Positions 16,874 to 25,373 of a stretch of 62,300 nucleotides of DNA are shown in pieces. This stretch comes from Planctomycetota bacterium. GTDB lineage: Bacteria; Planctomycetota; Planctomycetia; Gemmatales; Gemmataceae. The translations under genes were made by a program, and so were the position numbers. How positions within the stretch are numbered: the first letter of the stretch is position 1; each line of letters starts with the position of its first letter. The stretch is from the NCBI GenBank assembly GCA_021324515.1, contig JAJPIY010000338.1, positions 1 to 62,300 on the forward strand, in the 5' to 3' direction. A model generated the notes under the pieces. That model was not told the DNA's origin. It saw only the letters and a list, made by a program, of their open reading frames with translations, and searched no databases.

Positions 16874-16903
16874 TTGACTTGCCTTCCGCGCCGAGCGTAA
16901 AAT
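16874..16903 (+). promoter_or_regulatory. Probable sigma-70 promoter of the heavy-metal efflux locus
   Basis: TTGACT (16874-16879) and TAAAAT (16898-16903) are 18 bases apart. The start of transcription would be about 16909-16911, i.e. at the ATG at 16910. Either the first gene is leaderless or its start is the in-frame ATG at 16940. Confidence 0.5.
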
Positions 16904-16909
16904 AAGGAC

Positions 16910-17416
16910 ATGAGTTGGTTTCATGCGATCACCTGGGTAATGCGGATCTGGGCAACGGCGATTTCGACGCTTCTCGCCGGTGTTCCGCATTTGCAGTGTC
17001 GCTGTCCCGATGGACACATCAAACCTTTCTGCTTGAGCATCCTGGTTCCGTCCACCTGCTGTGATCGCTCTTGCTGCGCTGGTCCTGCCGGCGAGCAGGT
17101 GGAGCGCAGCGACCAAGGGCTCACGACGACGAAACCATGTTGTTGCTGCTGTCAGGCAGCACGGCAAGCGGCGAGCCAGCCCTCCGAGCAGATCCGCCCG
17201 ATAGGATGCCAAAAGACCTTTACCGAAGGACAGCCCGCTCCTCGTACCGACCCCGTTCGCTATTCGGCTAATAGCTTCGTCTCCTCGTTCCTTGACAGCC
17301 ACAGCCTGAACGCGATCGGCAATCCTCAGCCGGAATTAGGCCGATTCACCGCACTTCTCCATTGGTCTCCTCCTCCATCCGATCCCGTCATCGCCCTGTG
17401 CCGCCTCCTCATTTAG
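16910..17416 (+). CDS. Cys-rich exported protein of the metal-efflux locus
   Basis: A 168-residue protein of unknown function. A hydrophobic N-terminus that looks like a signal sequence (MRIWATAISTLLAGVP) leads to QCRCPDGHIKPFC, then clusters CC, SCC and CCCCC (residues about 30-80), a lone GCQKTF, and a Cys-poor tail ending in PVIALCRLLI. I recall similar Cys-rich proteins with a CxCPDGxxKxFC start and a GCxKT motif beside planctomycete metal-efflux genes; this is memory, not a search. Periplasmic metal binding is inferred from the Cys clusters and the CusB/CusA genes downstream on the same strand. The true start may be 16910 or 16940. Confidence 0.65.
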   Translation: MSWFHAITWVMRIWATAISTLLAGVPHLQCRCPDGHIKPFCLSILVPSTCCDRSCCAGPAGEQVERSDQGLTTTKPCCCCCQAARQAASQPSEQIRPIGCQKTFTEGQPAPRTDPVRYSANSFVSSFLDSHSLNAIGNPQPELGRFTALLHWSPPPSDPVIALCRLLI

Positions 17417-17514
17417 GGATAGTCCCGCAACGTATCTGTTTAGCGGCGCTTCGTAGAAGCACCGCAGGCGCCGATGTTTCGGCGACGCATCGCGAATCGA
17501 TGGGACTCCCTAAC
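17412..17514 (+). promoter_or_regulatory. Leader between the Cys-rich gene and the efflux adaptor
   Basis: The ends of this leader form an imperfect inverted repeat (TTAGGGATAGTCCC at 17412-17425 against GGGACTCCCTAA ending at 17514). The interior carries half of a family C element (GTTTAGCGGCGCTTCG from 17438). A GAGGAG ribosome-binding site follows immediately. It could be a regulatory leader or a decayed repeat. Confidence 0.35.
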
Positions 17515-17528
17515 GAGGAGAATATTTT

Positions 17529-19244
17529 ATGTCGAGTCAAAATATCTTTCAAAGACTTTATCTGCTTGGAAAAATCTGGCTGGCCCGGCTGCGTTTCATC
17601 GCCGTACTGGTCGCCGTCGGCGGCGTCATCGCCTATTGGGACACGATCAACGCCTACTACGAGAAATGGATGCGGCCGCTGGTCGGTCAGGAAACCGCCC
17701 TTAGTCCGGACACCGAATATTGGTGCCCGATGCACCCTACCATTGTCCGCGATCATCCAGATAAGTGCCCCATCTGCGCCATGCCCTTATCCAGGCGCAA
17801 AAAGGGCGACAAGGAACAAGACGAGGCGCTGCCGCCCGGCGTCGTCAGCCGAGTCCAACTGACGCCCTACAAGGTAGCCGTCGCCGGCATCGAGACGGCC
17901 GAGATTAGCTATCAGTCGTTGACCCATGAGATCCGTGCGGTCGGTTTTGTTGAGTTCGATGAGCGCAAACTGGCCCGCATTACGGCCCGTCCCACAGGCA
18001 AAAGTCGCATCGAGAAACTGTACGTCAACGTCACCGGCCAGATTGTTGAAAAAGGCGAGCCGCTGGCAGAGTTGTACAGCCCCGACCTTGTTGTCACCGT
18101 TAAGAACTTGCTGGACGCTCGGCAGAACGGCAACCGAGAGTATGAGCGGATGGCCCGCGATCGGCTGCGGCTGTGGGGCATCGATGATGAGCAGATCGAC
18201 AAAATCGTACAAACCGGCAAAACCATCACGCACCTTATCATCCGCTCGCCGATCCACGGCCACGTCATCAAGAAGTATCAAGTCGAAGGTGAATACGTCG
18301 AAGAGGGCGCCCGGCTATACGACGTAGCCGACCTGTCTACCGTATGGATCGAAGCCCAAGTTTATGAGGACGATTTGCCCTTCCTCAAGGATGCGGTGGA
18401 CAAGAAGCTGCCCGTCACTGCGACGGCCAAGGCCTTCCCCAATCGGCAGTTCCGAGGGACCATCGCCTTTGTCCATCCGCACCTGGACGCCGCCACGCGC
18501 ACCCTCATGGTGCGCTTCGACATGGACAATCCCCACCACGAGCTGCGGCCAGGCATGTATGCCGCGGTCACATTCCAGGTTCCGATCACGCAGCTAGACC
18601 TGTTGCCGCCGGACGCCGACGACCAACGGAAACAGAAGTATCACCAGGGACAGGTGCTGAGCGTGCCGGAACGGGCCGTGATCGACACGGGCAACCATAA
18701 GTTCGTCTACCGGGAGACAGGCCCCGATGTGTACGAAGGCGTCGAGGTTGAGCTGGGGCCACGCTGCAATGGCTTTTATCCCGTGATTCACGGCCTACAG
18801 GCGGGAGAATGGGTAGCGACAACCGGCTCGTTTCTCATTGACGCCGAGACGCGCCTGACGGCGGGGGCGGCTTCTACTTACTTCGGCGCCAGCAGCGGGC
18901 CGCACAGCGGTCGCCATTCGTCCGCGGCAGCGCGGCCGTCGATGCAGCGCGATAGCAGCACAGCCAGCCTCCGGCATCAGCACGAGTATCCTTTGCCGGC
19001 CAAAGTGCGGGCCAATCTTGCCAAGCTCAGCACAGAGGACCGCCGCTTGGCCCAGGAGCAGAGATACTGTCCCATCGAGACGGGCAATCTACTCGGCAAA
19101 ATGGGCCCGCCGGCCTGTATCGAGATCGACGGCCAAAAAGTGTTCCTCTGTTGCGAAGGCTGTAAAGACGAGGCGCTGGCTCACAAGGACCGCACGCTTG
19201 CCAAGGTGAAGGAACTCAAAGCCAGGGCCCAAAAAACAGAGTAA
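17529..19244 (+). CDS. CusB-like periplasmic adaptor of a heavy-metal RND efflux pump
   Basis: A 571-residue membrane-fusion protein linking the inner-membrane pump to an outer-membrane channel. Order: one N-terminal membrane anchor (about 20-37), a heavy-metal-binding motif YWCPMHPTI...CPICAMPL (Cys66, Cys80, Cys83), the barrel-sandwich/hairpin region (VNVTGQIVEKGEPLAELYSP to SPIHGHVIKKYQVEGEYVEE), a beta-barrel, the membrane-proximal domain, a His/Ser linker (about 455-490) and a second Cys module (Cys514, 530, 541, 542, 545) ending in FLCCEGCKDEA. Two metal-binding modules flank the adaptor core. GAGGAG precedes the start by 8 bases. Substrate (Cu/Ag or Zn/Co/Cd) is unproven. Confidence 0.92.
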   Translation: MSSQNIFQRLYLLGKIWLARLRFIAVLVAVGGVIAYWDTINAYYEKWMRPLVGQETALSPDTEYWCPMHPTIVRDHPDKCPICAMPLSRRKKGDKEQDEALPPGVVSRVQLTPYKVAVAGIETAEISYQSLTHEIRAVGFVEFDERKLARITARPTGKSRIEKLYVNVTGQIVEKGEPLAELYSPDLVVTVKNLLDARQNGNREYERMARDRLRLWGIDDEQIDKIVQTGKTITHLIIRSPIHGHVIKKYQVEGEYVEEGARLYDVADLSTVWIEAQVYEDDLPFLKDAVDKKLPVTATAKAFPNRQFRGTIAFVHPHLDAATRTLMVRFDMDNPHHELRPGMYAAVTFQVPITQLDLLPPDADDQRKQKYHQGQVLSVPERAVIDTGNHKFVYRETGPDVYEGVEVELGPRCNGFYPVIHGLQAGEWVATTGSFLIDAETRLTAGAASTYFGASSGPHSGRHSSAAARPSMQRDSSTASLRHQHEYPLPAKVRANLAKLSTEDRRLAQEQRYCPIETGNLLGKMGPPACIEIDGQKVFLCCEGCKDEALAHKDRTLAKVKELKARAQKTE

Positions 19245-19424
19245 CTGCAAGAGGCAACGTCGAGCGTCGCTAAAACGATGGGGGCGGCAGTCGGCTCAAC
19301 ATCGAAGCCATCGGGTCGCGCTGAGGCTTCGGGTAGGGTTCGCCTGTCCGCCCCCGCCTGAACCTGCTTGCTGCACTGGCCTGAATGCTCTTTGCCGGCG
19401 CAGCGGGCAGGAAAGGAGGGAACC

Positions 19425-22400
19425 ATGATCGAAAGACTTATCGAGTATTCGATCCGCAACCGCTTCCTGGTGTTGTTTGTAACGGCGGCGCTGGCGCTAT
19501 TCGCCGTCTACGCCGTGCTGCACACGCCAATAGACGCCGTGCCCGATTTGTCGGAGAACCAAGTCATCGTCTTCACGGACTGGCCGGGACGCAGTCCGCG
19601 CGAGATCGAAGATCAGATAACCTATCCTCTTTCTCTTAAATTGCAGGGTTTGGCCGGCGTCAAGATGGTGCGCTCCTCATCAGAATTCAACTTCTCGATG
19701 ATTACACTGATCTTCGAGGACGACATCGATTTCTATTTCGCCCGCCAGCGCGTATTGGAACGGCTGACACTGGCCAAGACGTTCTTGCCCGACGGCGTGG
19801 TGCCGTACCTGGCCGCCGACACCACGGCGGTGGGCCAAATCTTCTGGTACACGGTCGAAGGCGGCGAGCTGGGACCGGAACGTCGCTGGGCCTTGCAGAA
19901 ATACTACATCGGCCCAGAGATCAACTCCGTGCCCGGCGTGGCCGAGGTGGCTACCGTCGGCGGAACGCCGCTGGAATATCAGATCGATGTCGATCCCAAC
20001 ACCCTGCGTGCCTACAATGTCACGCTCGGCGAATTGTACGAGGCAGTAGCGCGCAGCAATTCCGCCGTCGGGGGCCGCGTCGTGCAGAAGAACAATGCCG
20101 AGTACCTCATCCGCGGCGTCGGCTGGCTCGGTACGCTCCGGGAGGAAGCCGGAACAAGCCGAGACATCGAGAAACAGGTTTGCCGGGACATCGAGGACAC
20201 GGTCATTCGAGCGCGCGACGGCACGCCCATCTACGTCAAGAATGTGGCCCGCGTGCAGGTGGGGACGCAGTTCCGCCGCAGCGTTTTCGTCAAAGGAGGC
20301 AACGAAGTAGTCGGCGCCGCCGTCCTCATGCGCTATGGCGAGAACCCGTTGGCCGTCACCAACCGCATCAAGCAGAAGATTCAGCAACTGCAAGCTGCCC
20401 TGCCGCCCGGCGTCCACATCGTCCCTGCCTACGACCGCACCCGCCTAATCCACGGGGCCATCGACAACATCACCGAAGTGATGGGGCATGAGATGCTCAT
20501 CGCCAGCCTGGCTATCCTGCTTATCCTGATGCACGTGCGCAGCGTCTTCGTCATCTGCGTCACGCTGCCGTTGTCGGTGCTGTTCTCCTTCCTGATGATG
20601 TGGCTGCTGCGCGTGTTGCACATCATCGACGTGCAGGCCAACATCATGTCGTTGGCCGGCATCACCATCTCCATTGGCATCCTGGTCGATCAGGCCATCG
20701 TCATGGTCGAGAACGCCACCCATCATTTAAAGGAACATTTCGGCGACAAGCCGGTGAAGGGCAACACCACCGAGATCGTCGCCCGTGCCTGTCGCACGGT
20801 GGGTCGGCCCATCTTCTTCTCGGTTATGATTATTTTGATCTCTTTTATCCCCGTATTTGCTATGAGTGGCCGCGAGGGCAAGTATTTCCACCCGATGGCC
20901 TTCACCAAAAGCTTGGCGATGGTCGGCGTGGCCCTGATCTCCGTAACCGTGGTGCCGGCCCTGATTCCGACCTTCCTCAAAGGCCGCATCCGCGGCGAGG
21001 AAGAGAACTGGATTGTCCGCAGCTTCATCCATATCTACAAGCCGCTTTTGACCTGGGCGCTGCCGCGCCGCAACCTCGTCATGTGGATGTTCGCCGTGTT
21101 GTTGATCCTCGCCGCCGGCATGTTCCCCTTGCAAGCCGTGCTCGGCAAAGGGGCGGCGCATCATGATTGGGAGGTCTGCTTCTTCGCCACTGTGGCCCTG
21201 GTGACGTTCTTGACCGTGATCTTCATCCGCGGCTGGCACTGGCAGCTGGTGAGCTTCGTCACGCTGGTGGCGATCAGCCTGCCAGCCTACCACTTTCCCA
21301 AGATCGGCGTCGAATTCATGCCGCCCCTCAACGAGCAGACCATCATGGACATGCCGGTCACGGTGCCGCGGGCCAGTGTGACGGAGGCCGTTGACGATCT
21401 CAAGGTCCGTGATGCGCTGTTGCGGCAATTTCCCGAAGTCGAGTCAGTGGTCAACAAGGCGGGCCGAGCGGACACGCCGACCGATCCGGCCCCGCTGGAG
21501 ATGGTCGAGTCGTTCGTCAACTTTCGGCCAAAGGAACTGTGGCCGCGCCGCGTTCTCGCGTTCAACGACGCCGCCCGCCAGGTCCGCTTCCTCTTGGGCG
21601 CTCTGGAGGAACGCGGCTACGTCCACCGGGCCGACGCCGACGAGCGCGACACCCTCATTAACGACGCCACGATGGCGGCCCTGATGCAGTTCGATGAAAC
21701 GATGCGCGAGCTGGCTTTGCAACGTTACCGCGAGTTTGAAATGGAACTAGGCCCCTTGCTGACGCGCTACGCCGTCGAGGACACGCTGCGCCGCTTCCGC
21801 GCTGCCGGTCTCCTTCGTTGGCCGGACGGCGTAGAAGAACAGACCGAGACGGCTGAATTGGTCAAGCAATTGGCCCCACTTTATGGGAATTGGCTCTCGA
21901 AGGACCTGGCCCTGGAAGACGTAACTAAAGTTACGCAGGCAGTAACGCAGCGCTTGGCAGAGCGTCAGATCTTAACGGTGGCGCCGGCGGACGCCCTCGA
22001 GTTGCGCCAGTTCTTGCCCAGCAAGGTGTTCGATGTTGTGATGGAAACCTTGGGGACCGAGCGCAAGACTTTCGCTGGTGAAGTCCTCAAGGCGCTGGAG
22101 AAACGCCGCCGTCAATTATGGATCGAGCGTATCCACAAACGCATCAATTGGGAATTGTTTGATCGCGGCGTGGAAGCGTTTACCTGGGCGGCGCTGGAAG
22201 AGCTGGGCCGTGCTGCCCAGGCGAGGCGTCATCTGCTCCACAATGCGGTTCACGGCGCGGCCTACGGCCGTTTCGTCGAGGAAGTAACGAAAGCACGCAA
22301 CGGCAACGATTACGACAAGAAAGTCCTGGAACCATTCGTTGCTCTGCGGGAAGAACTGGAGAAGCCGTTCGCCAAAAGGCTGGTCCTCTGGCAGCGCAAG

Positions 22401-23783
22401 GGCGGGCCGAAAGGCGATTTGCTGCAAGAGATCGATCAGGTGGTGCAAATGCCGGGTTGGAGCAACATCTGGACCATGCCCATTCAGAACCGCGTGGACA
22501 TGCTGTCCACCGGCGTCCGGACTCAGATCGGCATCAAGGTTTTCGGCCCCGACCTGGACACGATCAACGAGGTATGTAAGCAGGTCGAGCAGGCGCTGAA
22601 ACCGATCCCCGGCGCCATGGACGTGATCGCCGAGCCGTTCATGGGCAAGGGCTATTTGGAGATCACAATCGACCGCGTCAAGGCGGCGCGCTACGGCGTC
22701 CGCGTCGGCGACATTCAGGACACTATCGAGGTGGCCTTGGGCGGCAAGGTCATCACACAGACGGTCGAAGGCCGCGATCGCTTCCCGGTGCGCATCCGCT
22801 ATGCCCGTGATTTCCGCGAAGACGAGCAGGCGATCAAGCGGCTCTTGGTGACGCGCAGCAACACGGGTGAATCGGATCGCCCATCGGCTGATCGCCGCGC
22901 GGACATGACGGGGCCGGCCAGTAGCACCGAAGAGGCGCACGAAGCGGCCCCCTGGCATACGGCCGATGGCCGAACAGCGCTGCAAATTCCTCTGGCGCAA
23001 GTAGCCGACGTGCGGATCGTCGAAGGGCCAGCCATGATTAAGAGCGAGAATGGCCGGCTGCGCAACTATGTCACCCTCAATGTCCGCGGCGACCGCGATG
23101 TAGTCGGCTTCGTCGAAGAGGCCCAGCGTGTCGTGGCTGAGAAAGTCCGGCTGCCGGAGGGGGTACACTTGGAATGGTCCGGCGAGTTCGAGCATCAGAT
23201 GCGAGCGGCCAAGACGCTGCGTATCATTCTGCCGGCCGTGCTGGTGCTGATCTTCGTCATCCTCTATCTGACCTACAAGGACTTTCTTGACGCCTGCCTG
23301 ATGATGCTGGCGGTGCCGGAAGCCTTGGCCGGCGGCGTCTTCTTCCAGTTCCTTTTCCCCAAGATCACGCACGGCTGGTCCAGTCCGCCAGAGCCGTTCA
23401 CTCTGGCTATCTGGGTCGGCTACATCGCTGCTTTCGGCATGGCCACCGAAACCGGCATCATCATGCTGGTTTACCTGCGCGAAGCCATCGACAAGCGTGG
23501 CGGTCTGGAAAAGATCGAATCGCTGGAGGAACTACGGCAAGCCGTGATCGAGGGCGCGGTGCATCGCTTGCGGCCCAAGCTTTTGACCGAAGGCGTTGCT
23601 ATCGTGGCGCTGGCCCCGATGTTGTTTTCCACCGGCGTCGGCGGCGAGATCATCTCCGCGATGGCCCTGCCAGTCATGGGCGGATTGCTTATCGCTGATG
23701 AGGTAGTCGATGTGTTCCTGCCGGTGCGCTTCTACTGGGTACGCCGCGCCCGCTGGCTGAAACTGCATAACCCAAACGATTGA
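19425..23783 (+). CDS. CusA/CzcA-like heavy-metal RND efflux permease, with a large insertion
   Basis: A 1452-residue proton-driven pump, about 400 residues longer than CusA or CzcA (~1040). The fold is intact: MIERLIEYSIRNRFLVLFVT, VPDLSENQVIVFTDWPGRSP, the TM4 proton-relay segment LVDQAIVMVEN with Asp422, and a final set of TM helices. The extra length lies mainly at residues about 712-999, after the conserved NKAGRADTPTDPAPLEM segment and before VVQMPGW. It is a charged, mainly helical stretch in the periplasmic porter domain. A further ~30-residue Ser/Thr/Asp linker lies at about 1140-1185. AAAGGAGGG precedes ATG 19425. No outer-membrane factor gene follows in the window. Confidence 0.93.
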   Translation: MIERLIEYSIRNRFLVLFVTAALALFAVYAVLHTPIDAVPDLSENQVIVFTDWPGRSPREIEDQITYPLSLKLQGLAGVKMVRSSSEFNFSMITLIFEDDIDFYFARQRVLERLTLAKTFLPDGVVPYLAADTTAVGQIFWYTVEGGELGPERRWALQKYYIGPEINSVPGVAEVATVGGTPLEYQIDVDPNTLRAYNVTLGELYEAVARSNSAVGGRVVQKNNAEYLIRGVGWLGTLREEAGTSRDIEKQVCRDIEDTVIRARDGTPIYVKNVARVQVGTQFRRSVFVKGGNEVVGAAVLMRYGENPLAVTNRIKQKIQQLQAALPPGVHIVPAYDRTRLIHGAIDNITEVMGHEMLIASLAILLILMHVRSVFVICVTLPLSVLFSFLMMWLLRVLHIIDVQANIMSLAGITISIGILVDQAIVMVENATHHLKEHFGDKPVKGNTTEIVARACRTVGRPIFFSVMIILISFIPVFAMSGREGKYFHPMAFTKSLAMVGVALISVTVVPALIPTFLKGRIRGEEENWIVRSFIHIYKPLLTWALPRRNLVMWMFAVLLILAAGMFPLQAVLGKGAAHHDWEVCFFATVALVTFLTVIFIRGWHWQLVSFVTLVAISLPAYHFPKIGVEFMPPLNEQTIMDMPVTVPRASVTEAVDDLKVRDALLRQFPEVESVVNKAGRADTPTDPAPLEMVESFVNFRPKELWPRRVLAFNDAARQVRFLLGALEERGYVHRADADERDTLINDATMAALMQFDETMRELALQRYREFEMELGPLLTRYAVEDTLRRFRAAGLLRWPDGVEEQTETAELVKQLAPLYGNWLSKDLALEDVTKVTQAVTQRLAERQILTVAPADALELRQFLPSKVFDVVMETLGTERKTFAGEVLKALEKRRRQLWIERIHKRINWELFDRGVEAFTWAALEELGRAAQARRHLLHNAVHGAAYGRFVEEVTKARNGNDYDKKVLEPFVALREELEKPFAKRLVLWQRKGGPKGDLLQEIDQVVQMPGWSNIWTMPIQNRVDMLSTGVRTQIGIKVFGPDLDTINEVCKQVEQALKPIPGAMDVIAEPFMGKGYLEITIDRVKAARYGVRVGDIQDTIEVALGGKVITQTVEGRDRFPVRIRYARDFREDEQAIKRLLVTRSNTGESDRPSADRRADMTGPASSTEEAHEAAPWHTADGRTALQIPLAQVADVRIVEGPAMIKSENGRLRNYVTLNVRGDRDVVGFVEEAQRVVAEKVRLPEGVHLEWSGEFEHQMRAAKTLRIILPAVLVLIFVILYLTYKDFLDACLMMLAVPEALAGGVFFQFLFPKITHGWSSPPEPFTLAIWVGYIAAFGMATETGIIMLVYLREAIDKRGGLEKIESLEELRQAVIEGAVHRLRPKLLTEGVAIVALAPMLFSTGVGGEIISAMALPVMGGLLIADEVVDVFLPVRFYWVRRARWLKLHNPND

Positions 23784-23825
23784 GCACCCCATTTTTTCAC
23801 TGAAGAACACCGCAAGAAACGCGGC

Positions 23826-24275
23826 TCAAGGAGTGATGGCCTGCCAGAGTTCCGCAGGAACGAAGAGCGACAGATGGCCGATATTTGTAGTAGCGATGAC
23901 GACATCCGGCGTGCCTAGCGTTAATGCTTGGCCGGCAAGGATCATGTCGGCGTCGATGGTATTGTCGCTGGCAGTGGGTTGTCCTTGCTGGCGAGCCTGC
24001 GCCCATAATTCCGCAGCGCGGCGCATGGCAAGGGTCGTAAGTGGCAAATACTCAGCGGCTTGCGCCAGTGCGTCGAGTCGAGAGAGAGCGGCTTGCCGGT
24101 GTATCCTCAGCAACTCTCGGCGCAATTCGTAATCGACGATCTCGGGAACAAGGACGCGCCGCCCCGTTGATAAGAGTGCGGCCAACCATTGCTCGCAAGC
24201 AGTCGTCACTACAGATCGACGCGTATGGCACAGTAATCCGAGCGGCCCGGAGTCTAGCAATACGACAGGTTTCAC
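23826..24275 (-). CDS. PIN-domain protein, VapC-like toxin
   Basis: A 149-residue putative ribonuclease. PIN-fold acidic residues are visible: Asp8 in VVLLDSGPLG, Glu in VPEIVDYELRREL, and Asp residues in DNTIDADMILAGQAL, with a terminal VVIATTNIGHLS. It starts with GTG at 24275, overlapping the antitoxin stop by four bases (GTGA), the typical arrangement for a toxin made after its antitoxin. RNA target is unknown. Confidence 0.8.
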   Translation of the reverse strand: MKPVVLLDSGPLGLLCHTRRSVVTTACEQWLAALLSTGRRVLVPEIVDYELRRELLRIHRQAALSRLDALAQAAEYLPLTTLAMRRAAELWAQARQQGQPTASDNTIDADMILAGQALTLGTPDVVIATTNIGHLSLFVPAELWQAITP

Positions 24276-24568
24276 CAGGAGATTCCCTTCAATTCCGGCG
24301 GAAAGAGCGGTCGATTCGAAGTGCGGTCGGCGTCAAGGTTGCGAAAAAGCTCTTCAGCCTTTTCGGATTCTTCCGGAGAAAGGGTTGCGTCTTCTTCCAT
24401 CCATTGGTGCAGCAGAGCGATAGCGGCTGCCCGGCGGGCGTCCAGCGGCGGCGGCAAGTGCTCATCGAGCAAGCGCAACACCACTTCTTCAACCGCCTGC
24501 CCGCGGCGTTCGGCTTCTTGACGCAAGCGCTCGTGCAATTCCGGGGACAAGTCGAGTTGCAGCGTCAT
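24272..24568 (-). CDS. Antitoxin-like protein preceding the PIN toxin
   Basis: A 98-residue protein with a ribbon-helix-helix-like N-terminus (MTLQLDLSPELHERLRQEAE then RRGQAVEEVVLRLLDEHL) and an acidic tail that likely contacts the toxin. Such proteins usually bind their own promoter and neutralise the VapC nuclease. GGAGG lies upstream of ATG 24568. Assignment rests on size, fold pattern and the coupled PIN gene. Confidence 0.72.
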   Translation of the reverse strand: MTLQLDLSPELHERLRQEAERRGQAVEEVVLRLLDEHLPPPLDARRAAAIALLHQWMEEDATLSPEESEKAEELFRNLDADRTSNRPLFPPELKGISW

Positions 24569-24659
24569 CCTTTTTCCTCCACAAGTACGATGCCTTTTAT
24601 CACCATTCTACCTGGTTCACACAATCGCGTTAAGCCGTAACTTGATTCGTCTAACGTCC

Positions 24660-25370
24660 TCAGATTTTAGTGATACCAAACCACGCACACTCCAGCGCCC
24701 GCAGGTACCAGTGCAAATAATGCGGCAGCCACGCCCATAAGCGGAAGCGTGATTGCCCGGCGGTGCGGTCGCGCCATACGGTCGGCACCTCAGCCACGCG
24801 CCAGCCACGCCAATGCGCCTTCAGCGTCAACTCCAGCGCCACGGCGAAACTCGCTTGGCTTTCGATGGGGACCTGCTCAATCACGCGGCGGCTGTAGGCG
24901 CGGAAATTGTTCGTGGCATCGTGGATGGGCAGACCAGCGAGATAGTGCAACGACAGGCCGGCCAGACGCGACAGTGTTCGCTTGAGCAGCGGTCCTCCTT
25001 CTTGACGGCCGCCGCGCATGTAGCGCGAACCGGCCACCACATCTGCTCCTTCCCGGACCAAGCGCGCCATCGGCATCACTGTCTGAGGATCGTCGGAACG
25101 ATCGGCCATCATGACAAGGACGACATCCCCTTTGCTGGCCTGGAAGCCGGCCTTGAGCGCGTTGAGCACGCCACGGCCCAGCGTGTTATGCACCAGCCGT
25201 ACACTGGGGCACGGCGGCGTCAGCGCGGCGAGAGCCGGCAAGGTGTTATCTTCGGGAAAATCGTAGACTATGAGTATCTCATGCGGTTCATTTACGGCGC
25301 TTTCCACCTCGCGCACAAACGCCTGGATGTTGTCCGCTTCGTTGTAGACTGGCACGACGAGGGAGATCAT
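24660..25370 (-). CDS. Family 2 glycosyltransferase
   Basis: A 236-residue GT-A enzyme with SLVVPVYNEADNIQAFVREV, a HNTLGRGVLNALKAGFQASK loop and an unusual metal-binding segment MMADRSDDPQT where most relatives have D-x-D-x-Q-H. GSRYMRGGRQEGG and a late WRDRTAGQSRF follow. The C-terminus has an aromatic amphipathic stretch but no clear membrane pair. It begins 3 bases after the epimerase gene stops, so it is the last gene of a sugar operon. Likely role: transfer of a sugar to a lipid carrier in surface polysaccharide assembly. Confidence 0.85.
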   Translation of the reverse strand: MISLVVPVYNEADNIQAFVREVESAVNEPHEILIVYDFPEDNTLPALAALTPPCPSVRLVHNTLGRGVLNALKAGFQASKGDVVLVMMADRSDDPQTVMPMARLVREGADVVAGSRYMRGGRQEGGPLLKRTLSRLAGLSLHYLAGLPIHDATNNFRAYSRRVIEQVPIESQASFAVALELTLKAHWRGWRVAEVPTVWRDRTAGQSRFRLWAWLPHYLHWYLRALECAWFGITKI

Positions 25371-25373
25371 GGG

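Noticed and set aside
16793-17302. Minus-strand open frame opposite the Cys-rich gene
   Set aside because: The plus-strand frame has a signal peptide and patterned Cys clusters; the minus-strand product is a basic low-information shadow.
16910-23783. Horizontal transfer of the metal-efflux locus
   Set aside because: No change in base composition, no integrase, tRNA junction or direct repeat is visible at its edges.
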